A stretch of DNA of 64,000 bases from Verrucomicrobiaceae bacterium (GTDB lineage Bacteria; Verrucomicrobiota; Verrucomicrobiia; Verrucomicrobiales; Verrucomicrobiaceae), in the NCBI GenBank assembly GCA_024232965.1, contig JACKQF010000002.1, forward strand, positions 372,001 to 436,000, given 5' to 3'. The translations under genes were made by a program, and so were the position numbers. This document shows, piece by piece, positions 18,780 through 26,267 of the stretch; the stretch's first letter is position 1; every line of letters begins with the position of its first letter. The notes beneath the pieces were generated by a model. That model searched no databases. It was not told the origin of the DNA and was given only the letters and a program-made list of their open reading frames with translations.

Positions 18780-19127
18780 ATGGAAGGCATCAAGACAGCG
18801 CAGTTTTGCGCACGCTACGCAGACGACAAGAAGGCAGAGGATATTGTCATCCTGGATGTGCGTGGCCTATCGCCCGTGAGTGACTTTTTCGTCATCTGCA
18901 CCGCCAACTCGACCCCACAACTCCGGGCAATCCGCGATGAGATCGATGTGAAGATGAAGGAAGATCACAATATCCCGCCCTGGGTTACTGATGGTCAATT
19001 CGAGAGCCAATGGCTGATTCTGGACTACGGCGACGTCATGGTTCACATCTTCATGCCTGAAAAGCGGGAGTTCTACAACCTGGAGAAGCTCTGGGGTGAC
19101 GCACCACGCGTCGAATGGACGGCATAG
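18780..19127 (+). CDS. rsfS: Ribosomal silencing factor RsfS (Iojap family)
   Basis: 115 residues, the typical length. RsfS binds ribosomal protein L14 (uL14) and blocks 30S-50S joining when nutrients are low. Characteristic stretches are KKAEDIVILDVRGLSPVSDF, FVICTANSTPQLRAI and DYGDVMVHIFMPEKREFYNL followed by EKLWGDA. In many bacteria the gene sits next to nadD; here it lies between a NamZ-like gene and an MFS transporter. No clear Shine-Dalgarno sequence precedes the ATG. Confidence 0.95.
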   Translation: MEGIKTAQFCARYADDKKAEDIVILDVRGLSPVSDFFVICTANSTPQLRAIRDEIDVKMKEDHNIPPWVTDGQFESQWLILDYGDVMVHIFMPEKREFYNLEKLWGDAPRVEWTA

Positions 19128-19197
19128 CGGTAATTCCGCACAGCAGCAGCGGAATAAGCCTTGCCACCTCACGGCCGCAGCCGCTAGCCTGCTGCCT

Positions 19198-20493
19198 GTG
19201 AATTCTCCCGCTCCCACCAACGTCCGTCACCAGATCCTCGGCACCGCGACTGTGGTGGCGTTTTTGATGTATCTGGACCGGATTTGTCTCGCCAACATCA
19301 TCGCCTCCGATTCCTTCCAGGCAAAAATTCACCTGGAGACTTGGCAATCGGATTGGATCAAGGGGGCCTTCTTTTGGGCCTACGCGCTCTTTCAAGTCCC
19401 CGCCGGCTGGCTGAGTGATCGCTTTGGATCGCGGATGCTGATCACCATCTACATCGCCGCCTGGTCCGTCTTTACGGCAGCGACGAGCTTTTCCACGGGT
19501 TTCCTGACTCTGTTTATCGCGCGTATGTTTTGTGGTTTGGCAGAGGCTGGTTACTACCCCGCCAGCAGCGGCTTGCTGACACGGTGGGCGCATGTCGATT
19601 CGAGGGGGCTGGCCAGTAGCACGATCTCCCTCGGCGGACGAATCGGGGGCGCGGTGGCTCCTGCATTGACCGCACTGGTGATTGTGCGCGCCGATGACTG
19701 GCGCTGGGCGGGATGGCTTTATGGCTTGGCAGGTATCTTCGTCGCAATGGCTTACTGGCGTGTGTTTCGCGAGCATCCACGGCAGCACCCACGCTGCAAC
19801 GCTGAGGAGATCTCCTTGCTGGCTGAAGGTCGGGGCGATTTCATGCCTGTCAAGGAACCGCCACGCCGCTTCCCGCTCGCTGCCGCCTGTCGCAGTGCCA
19901 ATCTTTGGTATGCCAATGCGGTGCAGTTCTTCACCAACATCGGCTGGGCATTCTTGATCTTGTCACTGCCGGATTATTTGAAAAAGGTCATGCACCTGGG
20001 TGATGGCGAGGTAGGTGGCATCACAACCGCCGCGCTCTTTATCGGCATCATCGCGCTGCCGTTTGGAGGGGTGCTCACCGACTGGATTTCCCGCCATTGG
20101 GGGAAGCGGATGGGACGGATGCTGCCAATGTCGGTGACGAAATTTGCCGCAGCAGGATGCTACCTTATCGCGCTAGAGACGAGCAGCCCCATCGCCATGG
20201 CGATCACCTTTGGCCTCGTGGCCTTTTTTGCCGACGTGGGCCTCCCCGCCATGTGGACGACGATGCAAGACATTAGCGGTCGGCATCAAGCCCAGCTTTT
20301 TGGTTGGTCAAACATGTGGGGAAACTTCGGTGCCGCGATCCAGCCGGTGCTTTTCACTGCCGTCCTCAAGCAGTTTGACACCAACGGGGACTATCACGAA
20401 GGCGTCTGGCTATGCGCGGGTGCCTTTGTCCTAGCTGGCATCTTTGCCCTCGGGGTCAACGCAGAGCAGCAAGTGGTGGTTGAGATTTCCTAG
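19198..20493 (+). CDS. MFS transporter, anion:cation symporter-like
   Basis: 431 residues if translation begins at GTG 19198; the frame is open to 19096 but those codons overlap rsfS and encode a hydrophilic, unlikely N-terminus. About 12 membrane helices are seen. The MFS signature between helices 2 and 3 is GWLSDRFGSRMLI, with LMYLDRICLANI at helix 1 and ARMFCGLAEAGYYPASSGLL at helix 4, typical of the ACS family, which moves organic anions such as sugar acids with cations. The central loop is rich in His and Arg. Substrate unknown. It may share a transcript with rsfS. Confidence 0.85.
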   Translation: MNSPAPTNVRHQILGTATVVAFLMYLDRICLANIIASDSFQAKIHLETWQSDWIKGAFFWAYALFQVPAGWLSDRFGSRMLITIYIAAWSVFTAATSFSTGFLTLFIARMFCGLAEAGYYPASSGLLTRWAHVDSRGLASSTISLGGRIGGAVAPALTALVIVRADDWRWAGWLYGLAGIFVAMAYWRVFREHPRQHPRCNAEEISLLAEGRGDFMPVKEPPRRFPLAAACRSANLWYANAVQFFTNIGWAFLILSLPDYLKKVMHLGDGEVGGITTAALFIGIIALPFGGVLTDWISRHWGKRMGRMLPMSVTKFAAAGCYLIALETSSPIAMAITFGLVAFFADVGLPAMWTTMQDISGRHQAQLFGWSNMWGNFGAAIQPVLFTAVLKQFDTNGDYHEGVWLCAGAFVLAGIFALGVNAEQQVVVEIS

Positions 20494-20626
20494 CTCCTTA
20501 TCTGGAGGCTTGAGCAACGCGCAGCGGATGGAAAAATGCAGCGGAACAATCCGCCAAAAAAACATCCTTTTGATTCCGTTGTTAAAGACCCGATTGCGGA
20601 TAAACTTCCGCGTCCTTTACCCCCAA

Positions 20627-21898
20627 ATGAGCCTCCAACTTATTCCGTCAATTCAACGTCATGACTTATCGATTCCTAGCTGGCCATGCCTCCTGATTGC
20701 AGTCACAACGATTGCCTGCGCTTCGACCGACGCCCACGCTCAAATCAGTATCCCAGCAGCGGCACCCACAGCTCCTTCAGAATCTAGTGAAGCGACCACC
20801 TCCGGGTATTATGCGAAGCCTGGTCCATGGGGCACCATCAAGTGTTACCCGATCTTCCTCGAGGCACCTCGTGACCTAGTTGACTCCTACCCTCTGCCCA
20901 GCACACGCCCACGCTGGAGCCTTCCCGACTCCGAATTCGCAAATTTAGCCGCCATTTTTTCCATGGCGGGTCTACCAGACAGCACCGCCACCGCCCTCCT
21001 TCAGCCAAGTGCTTATGTGCGTGAAGGCGGTTGGGTACATCTTTTCCCATCCATCGGAGATGTCGAAAACCTCGACCCTGAGGTCCGTTCGAAGTGGTAC
21101 ACCGAGTTGTCCAAATACGAGATCAACGAGTTTCATCGTGATCCGGTCCTCATTCTCACCGACAAGGTCGAGGACTGGTATCGCACCAGCCGGCTCCGCG
21201 CCCCACTTGTTCAAAAGATCACGCAGCTCGCTTACCGTCGTGGAGAGACTTGGGCATTTAGTGATCTGGGGCTGTTGCTGAATTACGCAGAGTCAGACGC
21301 AGAGGCCAGACAGCTCTTCAAAGCCTTCACCCGAACCCGATCCCTACTGGTCAAAGTGGAAATCTCTTCCACTACCAATGTCGATGACCTCATGTCCTAC
21401 TGGACCCTCGGCAATGGCTTGCGCCGCAAGGACATCGAGCCTGTATTGTTATCCCTACAAGAATCGGGTGTTGATGAGCGCCTGGATATCGCCCACATCC
21501 TACCAGCCCTGCCGCGAAAGCTCATCTACACCTACCCGTCATTTGATATGGCCCGCCACGGGATGTTGCCCGACTGCCACTGGACGTCACTGAACTTCCT
21601 GAACTACGACCCCCACGAATACCTCCTCGATGCAAGACTGGCCACCAGTTCGGTGCTTGAAGGGTTCGCCCCAGTCTCCCCCCCCTACAAATACGGCGAT
21701 ATTCTATTCTTTGTGGACAATGCGACTGGCGATGCCTTCCACTCCTGCGTGTATTTAGCCGATGAGCTCGTCTTCACCAAGAACGGGCGCAATCAGCTTT
21801 CCCCATGGATCATCACCACGATCACGGACGTGAATCGCATGTACCTCTACCGGGGTGACGGCCGGGTGCAGGCCTACCGCCGCAAGCTGCAAGACTAG
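20627..21898 (+). CDS. Secreted protein with divergent NlpC/P60-like C-terminal domain
   Basis: 423 residues from the ATG at 20627, which gives a plausible signal peptide ending near ASTDAHA. Residues about 50-300 are not recognised. The C-terminus carries GMLPDCHWTSLNFLN (C317), YGDILFFVDNATGDAFHSCV (H372) and YLADELVFTKNG. The order Cys, GD-hydrophobic-FF, then His before a V-Y-L-D strand resembles the catalytic layout of NlpC/P60 cysteine peptidases, which cut peptidoglycan peptides. That is my inference from pattern; overall similarity is weak. The stop codon shares a CTAG with the stop of the convergent RidA gene. Confidence 0.55.
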   Translation: MSLQLIPSIQRHDLSIPSWPCLLIAVTTIACASTDAHAQISIPAAAPTAPSESSEATTSGYYAKPGPWGTIKCYPIFLEAPRDLVDSYPLPSTRPRWSLPDSEFANLAAIFSMAGLPDSTATALLQPSAYVREGGWVHLFPSIGDVENLDPEVRSKWYTELSKYEINEFHRDPVLILTDKVEDWYRTSRLRAPLVQKITQLAYRRGETWAFSDLGLLLNYAESDAEARQLFKAFTRTRSLLVKVEISSTTNVDDLMSYWTLGNGLRRKDIEPVLLSLQESGVDERLDIAHILPALPRKLIYTYPSFDMARHGMLPDCHWTSLNFLNYDPHEYLLDARLATSSVLEGFAPVSPPYKYGDILFFVDNATGDAFHSCVYLADELVFTKNGRNQLSPWIITTITDVNRMYLYRGDGRVQAYRRKLQD

Positions 21899-22278
21899 CC
21901 CCGCAACTGAGCGATCACTTCGATCTCCACCAACGCGCCCAGCGGTAAACCTGCCACCGCGACGGTGGACCGAGCAGGCCTGTGACCCTGAAAGGCCTCC
22001 TCGTAGATCGGGTTCACCTTGGGAAAGTCTGCCATGTTTTGCAGAAACACGGTCGCCTTCACCACATCAGCCATGGCTAACCCCTGGGCCGCAAGAAGCG
22101 CAGCAATGTTCGTGAGCACCTGACGGGCCTGCCCTTCCACGTCCGTCGCGACGATCTTACCTGCGGCGGGATCAATCGGGATTTGACCCGAACAAAACAG
22201 AAAGTCGCCGCTTTTCACCGCCTGGGAGTAAGGACCGACGGCCGTGGGGACGGAGGGAGTATCATTGATCAGTTCCAT
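21895..22278 (-). CDS. RidA family protein (reactive imine/enamine deaminase)
   Basis: 127 residues. Features of RidA are AVGPYSQAVKSGDFLFCSGQ near the N-terminus, the helix with VLTNIAALLAAQGLAMADVV, and GHRPARSTVAVAGLPLGALV, where the Arg in PARST is the residue needed for hydrolysis of 2-aminoacrylate in characterised RidA. Cytoplasmic, trimeric in the family. It is convergent with the NlpC-like gene, sharing CTAG as both stop codons, and divergent from the H-protein gene. A second, different RidA homologue lies at 54692-55081. Confidence 0.93.
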   Translation of the reverse strand: MELINDTPSVPTAVGPYSQAVKSGDFLFCSGQIPIDPAAGKIVATDVEGQARQVLTNIAALLAAQGLAMADVVKATVFLQNMADFPKVNPIYEEAFQGHRPARSTVAVAGLPLGALVEIEVIAQLRG

Positions 22279-22361
22279 GGTCCTAGCCTATCCGGCGGAC
22301 TCCCCCCAAAATCAACCTCCTAGCTTGCATCCCGGCACAAAAACTCGACACTGACGACCCC

Positions 22362-22847
22362 ATGCCGCTGAATTTTGTTCGCTACAAGCACTCCCGCTTC
22401 TCTGCCCGTTTCCCGGACAGCTTCCGTTACTCGCGATCCCACTACTGGATGGCGCAGGTTGAGGGAGAGCCGGATTTGTGGCGCGTCGGTTTCACCAAAT
22501 TCGCCACCCGCATGCTGGGGGAACTCGTCGATTGCGACTGGAAACCTACCGAAGGCGGCGCCGTCGCCCCAGGGGAGATTGTTGGCTGGGTGGAGGGATT
22601 CAAGGCTGCCTCCGACGTTTATTGCGTGATGGATGGAACTTTTGCGGGTGGCAATCCGTATCTCAAAGAAGACGCCTGCATTGTCCGCTCGGATCCATAC
22701 GAACAAGGCTGGCTCTATGCCGTGCGTGGTCAGCCCGAAGACGACAGCATGGACGTGCAGGGCTACATTGAATATCTCGACGGCACCATCCGCCGCATGG
22801 CAGAAACCACCCACGCAGACGATACCAGCCCCGCAGAGGAACCCTAG
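22362..22847 (+). CDS. Glycine cleavage H-protein-like lipoyl carrier
   Basis: 161 residues. The lipoyl domain spans about residues 28-125, with HYWMAQVEGEPDLWRVGFTK, then GELVDCDW, GEIVGWVEGFKAASDVYCVM and DPYEQGWLYAVRG. K81 in GFKAASDVY aligns with the lipoylated lysine of GcvH (normally in an S-x-KAA-S setting). GcvH shuttles the aminomethyl group in the glycine cleavage system, but no gcvT or gcvP is in the window, and N- and C-terminal extensions make it longer than the usual 125-130 residues. Only 22 bases separate it from the radical SAM gene, suggesting they work together. Confidence 0.8.
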   Translation: MPLNFVRYKHSRFSARFPDSFRYSRSHYWMAQVEGEPDLWRVGFTKFATRMLGELVDCDWKPTEGGAVAPGEIVGWVEGFKAASDVYCVMDGTFAGGNPYLKEDACIVRSDPYEQGWLYAVRGQPEDDSMDVQGYIEYLDGTIRRMAETTHADDTSPAEEP

Positions 22848-22869
22848 CCAACGCCAACCCCCAATTTTC

Positions 22870-24096
22870 ATGGTCATCCCCCTCACCAGCCGCATCGTCC
22901 GCACTGTGGATCCCACCTGCCTCGCCAAGATCGCGTGGAACTTCGGGTACAAAGGTGCGCGTAGCGTCATGCTCTTCAAGAAGCGCATGAAACAGGGCCA
23001 GTTCTTCCCCCCATTTCTCTACATCTCCATCCTCAACTCCTGCAACCTGCGCTGCCAAGGCTGCTGGGTGGATGTCGATAAACCGCGGGAGGCGATCAAA
23101 CTCGATGAGCTCAACAAAATCGTCCACGATGCCAAACGCCACGGCAACGCCTTCTTCGGCATTCTCGGCGGGGAGCCTTTCATGCACCCAGAGCTCTTCG
23201 ATTTTCTGGCCACGCACCCGGATTGCTACTTTCAAATCTTCACCAACGGCCAGCTCATCACCGAAAAAGCCGCGCAAACCCTGCGCAAGCTCGGCAATGC
23301 CACGCCGCTCGTCAGCGTGGAAGGCACCAGCACAGTGAGCAATGAGCGCCGCGGCGGCAAGGACGTGCTCAACCGCACCCTGCGCGGACTCCGCAACTGC
23401 CTGGACGCGCGACTCCTCACCGGCGTCGCCACCAGCCTTTGCCAGACCAACATCAACGATCTCCTGACCCGCAACTGGCTCCAGACGCTCATCGACATGG
23501 GCGTGCACTACACTTGGTATCACACCTACCGCCCCGTCGGCCCGCAGATCAATGATCAGCTAGCGCTCACCCCAGATCAGATCACCCAGGTGCGGCGCTT
23601 TGTCACCGACATGCGCGCAGAGATGCCCATCGCCATCGTCGATGCCTACTACGACCACAATGGCAAGGCCCTCTGCCCCATGGCCACGGGCATCAGCCAT
23701 CACATTGGACCCACCGGCGGGCTTGAGCCCTGCCCGATCATCCAGTTCGCCACCGACAACGTTCGCACGGATCGCGACCTCTTTGACGTCTTCACCCAAT
23801 CCGCTTTCCTCAAGGACTTCCGCGAGACCTCTGCCAAACACACCCGCGGCTGCATCGTGCTCGAGCGGCCCGATCTGGTCAAAGCGCTCGCTGAAAAGCA
23901 CGGGGCCAAAGATACCACCATCCGCCAGACCGCGATGGCAGAGGTAGAAGGCATGAATGCCCGCACCAGCCAATGGCGGGACGAAGAAGAGATTCCCGAG
24001 AAGCATTGGATGTACAAGATCGCCAAACGCTTCTTCTACAACGACTTCGGCGTTTACCAGCAACTCGACCCCAAGGCCAAGGCCCCAGTGGGCTGA
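22870..24096 (+). CDS. Radical SAM protein with Cys-containing C-terminal region
   Basis: 408 residues from the ATG at 22870. The radical SAM cluster motif CNLRCQGCW gives C58, C62 and C65, preceded by PPFLYISILNS. FGILGGEPFMHPELFDFL is the GGE motif that contacts SAM. The C-terminal third has further cysteines in KALCPMATG, LEPCPII and TRGCIVLERP, spaced like ligands of an auxiliary cluster as in SPASM or twitch domains. Such enzymes modify peptides, cofactors or lipids using a 5'-deoxyadenosyl radical; the substrate cannot be named. The N-terminal region of about 50 residues is basic and partly hydrophobic. Sits directly after the H-protein-like gene. Confidence 0.85.
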   Translation: MVIPLTSRIVRTVDPTCLAKIAWNFGYKGARSVMLFKKRMKQGQFFPPFLYISILNSCNLRCQGCWVDVDKPREAIKLDELNKIVHDAKRHGNAFFGILGGEPFMHPELFDFLATHPDCYFQIFTNGQLITEKAAQTLRKLGNATPLVSVEGTSTVSNERRGGKDVLNRTLRGLRNCLDARLLTGVATSLCQTNINDLLTRNWLQTLIDMGVHYTWYHTYRPVGPQINDQLALTPDQITQVRRFVTDMRAEMPIAIVDAYYDHNGKALCPMATGISHHIGPTGGLEPCPIIQFATDNVRTDRDLFDVFTQSAFLKDFRETSAKHTRGCIVLERPDLVKALAEKHGAKDTTIRQTAMAEVEGMNARTSQWRDEEEIPEKHWMYKIAKRFFYNDFGVYQQLDPKAKAPVG

Positions 24097-24140
24097 GGTC
24101 GACCTTGCGGAACAGCCCCCGGCGCGTCAGCATTTCCGTC

Positions 24141-24338
24141 ATGCAAACTCTCGTCCAAGCCCTGCGCCCCAGCCTCTTTTGGGACGCGGACTTTGCCCAA
24201 CTTGACGACGAACGCCACGCCGCCCACATCATCCAGCGCGTGGTTGAGCGCAGCACGCTCGATGAATGGCGCGCCACACGGCCCCACTACGGCGACGAGC
24301 GGATGAAAGCCGTCGTCACCCAGTTGCGCAGCCTTTGA
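24141..24338 (+). CDS. Short DUF6922-like protein, possibly truncated
   Basis: 65 residues from the ATG at 24141. ALRPSLFWDADFAQLDD followed by an IIQRVVERSTLDEWRATRPH segment fits the pattern of small DUF6922-type proteins (PSLFWD...KLD...H..II.RV...G...W...). Members usually run 90-110 residues and end in a segment like FC..F...KEEFRCY. Here a stop follows LRSL, but in the +1 frame the sequence continues AAFDLKKDEFRCCTARP, which resembles that missing end. The gene may therefore be frameshifted with a small deletion. The family often sits near nucleotidyltransferase-type toxins; none is seen here. The remaining gap to 24435 shows nothing else. Confidence 0.6.
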   Translation: MQTLVQALRPSLFWDADFAQLDDERHAAHIIQRVVERSTLDEWRATRPHYGDERMKAVVTQLRSL

Positions 24339-24435
24339 CTTAAAGAAAGACGAGTTCCGATGCTGCACCGCGAGACCCTCCCCCCAGCACCCCGGATCTA
24401 CCGACCACCCTCTGCGCCTACCCCGGAGTCGCAAC

Positions 24436-24978
24436 TCACTTCCCGCCCACGCTCTTTAGCGCCAGTATAAAGATCAACTGCCCATCGCGCCACTTTGGCC
24501 CACGAATGAAGAGCGGGCTGCCAGTCCTCAGAATCGTGTCCGTCTTGACCAGGACCTTTTGTTGACGCCAGAACTGCAGATGCAGATTCAGCCCACCGCC
24601 ATCGGCCGGGCCCTTTGAGTCCACCTTCAGAAAGAGCTCTGGCGATGGCACTACCCAGGATTCGTACTCGCGAAAAACATCCTGAGTGTGCTGCCCCAAA
24701 ATCTCAAAATCCGTAAATGGGAATGCCTTTGCCAAGCGCTCGGCGAGATCAGGGATCAGATCGGGGGCTTTCTCTGTGGCTCCCGTCAGTTTTGACTTAT
24801 CCGCTACCGCGTACACCAACGCGCCCCACACCTTGCCATCTGTCGCCGCAAGTTTCCCCGTTGCGGTGATCGGCGGCGCAGTCGGTGCCTGGACCGATGT
24901 CTGCGCACCAACTGGAAGGGCAACGCAGTTCAAAGCGGCCAACAACAAGGCTAGGGTAGCTGGAGCTTTGCTTCTCAT
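24436..24978 (-). CDS. Secreted protein of unknown function, third gene of the ECF sigma operon
   Basis: 180 residues with a signal peptide (LALLLAALNCVALPVGAQ). I do not recognise the mature domain. Visible segments are VWGALVYAVADKS, AERLAKAFPFTDFEILGQHT and SPELFLKVDSKGP, ending in GQLIFILALKSVGGK. The mix suggests a compact alpha/beta domain in the periplasm. Its ATG overlaps the stop of the anti-sigma gene (ATGA), so it is translated from the same transcript. By position it could take part in sensing or be the main target of the sigma factor. Confidence 0.75.
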   Translation of the reverse strand: MRSKAPATLALLLAALNCVALPVGAQTSVQAPTAPPITATGKLAATDGKVWGALVYAVADKSKLTGATEKAPDLIPDLAERLAKAFPFTDFEILGQHTQDVFREYESWVVPSPELFLKVDSKGPADGGGLNLHLQFWRQQKVLVKTDTILRTGSPLFIRGPKWRDGQLIFILALKSVGGK

Positions 24979-25625
24979 CCGCGTGGGCTCCCGTGGGAAA
25001 AGATCAAAGGCTGGTTGCGTGCATCCTTGCCCATGACCAGAAGCACCTGACCCGCGCCATCATACAAGGTAGTCGTGGCCAATTGGGAGTCAGTCTCTGC
25101 ATGGTGCACAGTGAGGCCCGCCACGTTTTGGTCCGCAGGCATCGCCTCCAAGCCTTCCAGCAAAAGCACCGTCGCCTGCGCATCGACATTTTCGACAGCA
25201 GTCGCCTGCACCTTCGGATCAGGCGCATAAACGCTGACCACCACACTGCCAGACGCCGTACTCGTGCGCAACGTCATCCAACCCACCGCCACCATCGCGA
25301 TGGCCGCAACCGGGGCGAGCAATCGCATCCACAGTGAACTAAAGATCGATCCCGCCGCCGCAGGTCTCGCGGAAGCACGGCGATCTTCCAGCTCCATTTG
25401 CTCGATGCGCACCTGGATCTGGGAGTTAAAAAAGTCTGGATGCGGCACCGGCATCTCCTTCGGCAGATGGCTGCGCACCGACAAAGAAATCTGGCGCATT
25501 TCCTCCGCCTCTGCCTTTAGAACTGGGTCTGCCGCCAAACGCGCCTCAAAGGCGGTGCGTTCGGCTGCCGTCATCTCATCATCGAGCCAACGGATGAGGT
25601 CGTGGTCTTCAGGTGGCGTTTTCAT
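24975..25625 (-). CDS. Anti-sigma factor, single membrane-spanning
   Basis: 216 residues. The first 60 residues (DLIRWLDDEMTAAERTAFEA and following) are a helical anti-sigma domain resembling zinc-free relatives of RsrA/RseA; the usual HxxxCxxC is absent. A membrane helix (LLAPVAAIAMVAVGWMTL) at about residues 100-118 is followed by a periplasmic domain with SVVVSVYAPDPKVQ and VLLLEGLEAMPAD. It should hold the upstream sigma factor at the membrane. Start at 25625 is supported by AAGGA five bases upstream; the gene overlaps the sigma gene by 17 bases and the next gene by 4. Confidence 0.8.
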   Translation of the reverse strand: MKTPPEDHDLIRWLDDEMTAAERTAFEARLAADPVLKAEAEEMRQISLSVRSHLPKEMPVPHPDFFNSQIQVRIEQMELEDRRASARPAAAGSIFSSLWMRLLAPVAAIAMVAVGWMTLRTSTASGSVVVSVYAPDPKVQATAVENVDAQATVLLLEGLEAMPADQNVAGLTVHHAETDSQLATTTLYDGAGQVLLVMGKDARNQPLIFSHGSPRG

Positions 25626-26220
25626 AAGTGTCCTTCAATAGTTCCTGTAGTTTCTTTCGAGCGTAAAAAAGTCGTGACATCACTGTGCCGATCGAGGTGC
25701 CCATCACAGCCGCGATCTCATCATAGCTCATGCCCTCCACCTCCCGCAGCACAATCGCCTGACGGTGGTCGGGGGAAAGCTGCGCGATGGCTTCATGGAT
25801 ACGTTGCCCCAGTTCCGCGCGTTTCATCGCCACATCGGGCGCCACAAAAGCCGTCGGCACGGCCTCGGCACCTGCCGCCACGCGGTGATCGGTGCGTTCA
25901 TCATCAAATTCGCCATCGCCCTGAATTCTGCGTTTGCGCAGCCAGTCGTAGGTGACGTTGTGGGAGATCCGGTACAGCCACGTGTAAAAGCTTGCATCCA
26001 GCTTGAAACTGCCGATGGCACGCCACGCCTTGATGAAGGCCTCTTGTGCGAGGTCCCAGGCTTCGGTTTCGTTCTGGACAAGGTGATAGGTCATGGCGTA
26101 CACCCTGCCTCGATATCTTGTCACGAGCGCATCAAACGCCCGCATGTCACCCGTCTGGCTGCGTTTGACCAGTTCGATGTCTTCGACTTCGTCGGGGTCA
26201 GACGCAGGGGAGGCGGGCAT
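25609..26220 (-). CDS. ECF-family RNA polymerase sigma factor
   Basis: 203 residues. Region 2 includes DMRAFDALVTRYRGRVYAMT, AWDLAQEAFIKAWRAIGSF and FYTWLYRISHNVTYDWLRKR; region 4 has LSPDHRQAIVLREVEGMSYD followed by EIAAVMGTSIGTVMSRLFYA. These are the -10 and -35 recognition parts of group IV (RpoE-like) sigma factors; region 3 is absent, as expected. It heads an operon with its anti-sigma factor and a secreted protein. Such units usually respond to envelope stress and regulate themselves. Confidence 0.95.
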   Translation of the reverse strand: MPASPASDPDEVEDIELVKRSQTGDMRAFDALVTRYRGRVYAMTYHLVQNETEAWDLAQEAFIKAWRAIGSFKLDASFYTWLYRISHNVTYDWLRKRRIQGDGEFDDERTDHRVAAGAEAVPTAFVAPDVAMKRAELGQRIHEAIAQLSPDHRQAIVLREVEGMSYDEIAAVMGTSIGTVMSRLFYARKKLQELLKDTYENAT

Positions 26221-26267
26221 GATAGAAGCAAGGGTATCAACTCAGACGCCGCACGCTACAACATTAT

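Noticed and set aside
22362..22847. Complete glycine cleavage operon
   Set aside because: Only the H-protein is present; neighbouring genes are RidA and a radical SAM enzyme, not gcvT or gcvP.
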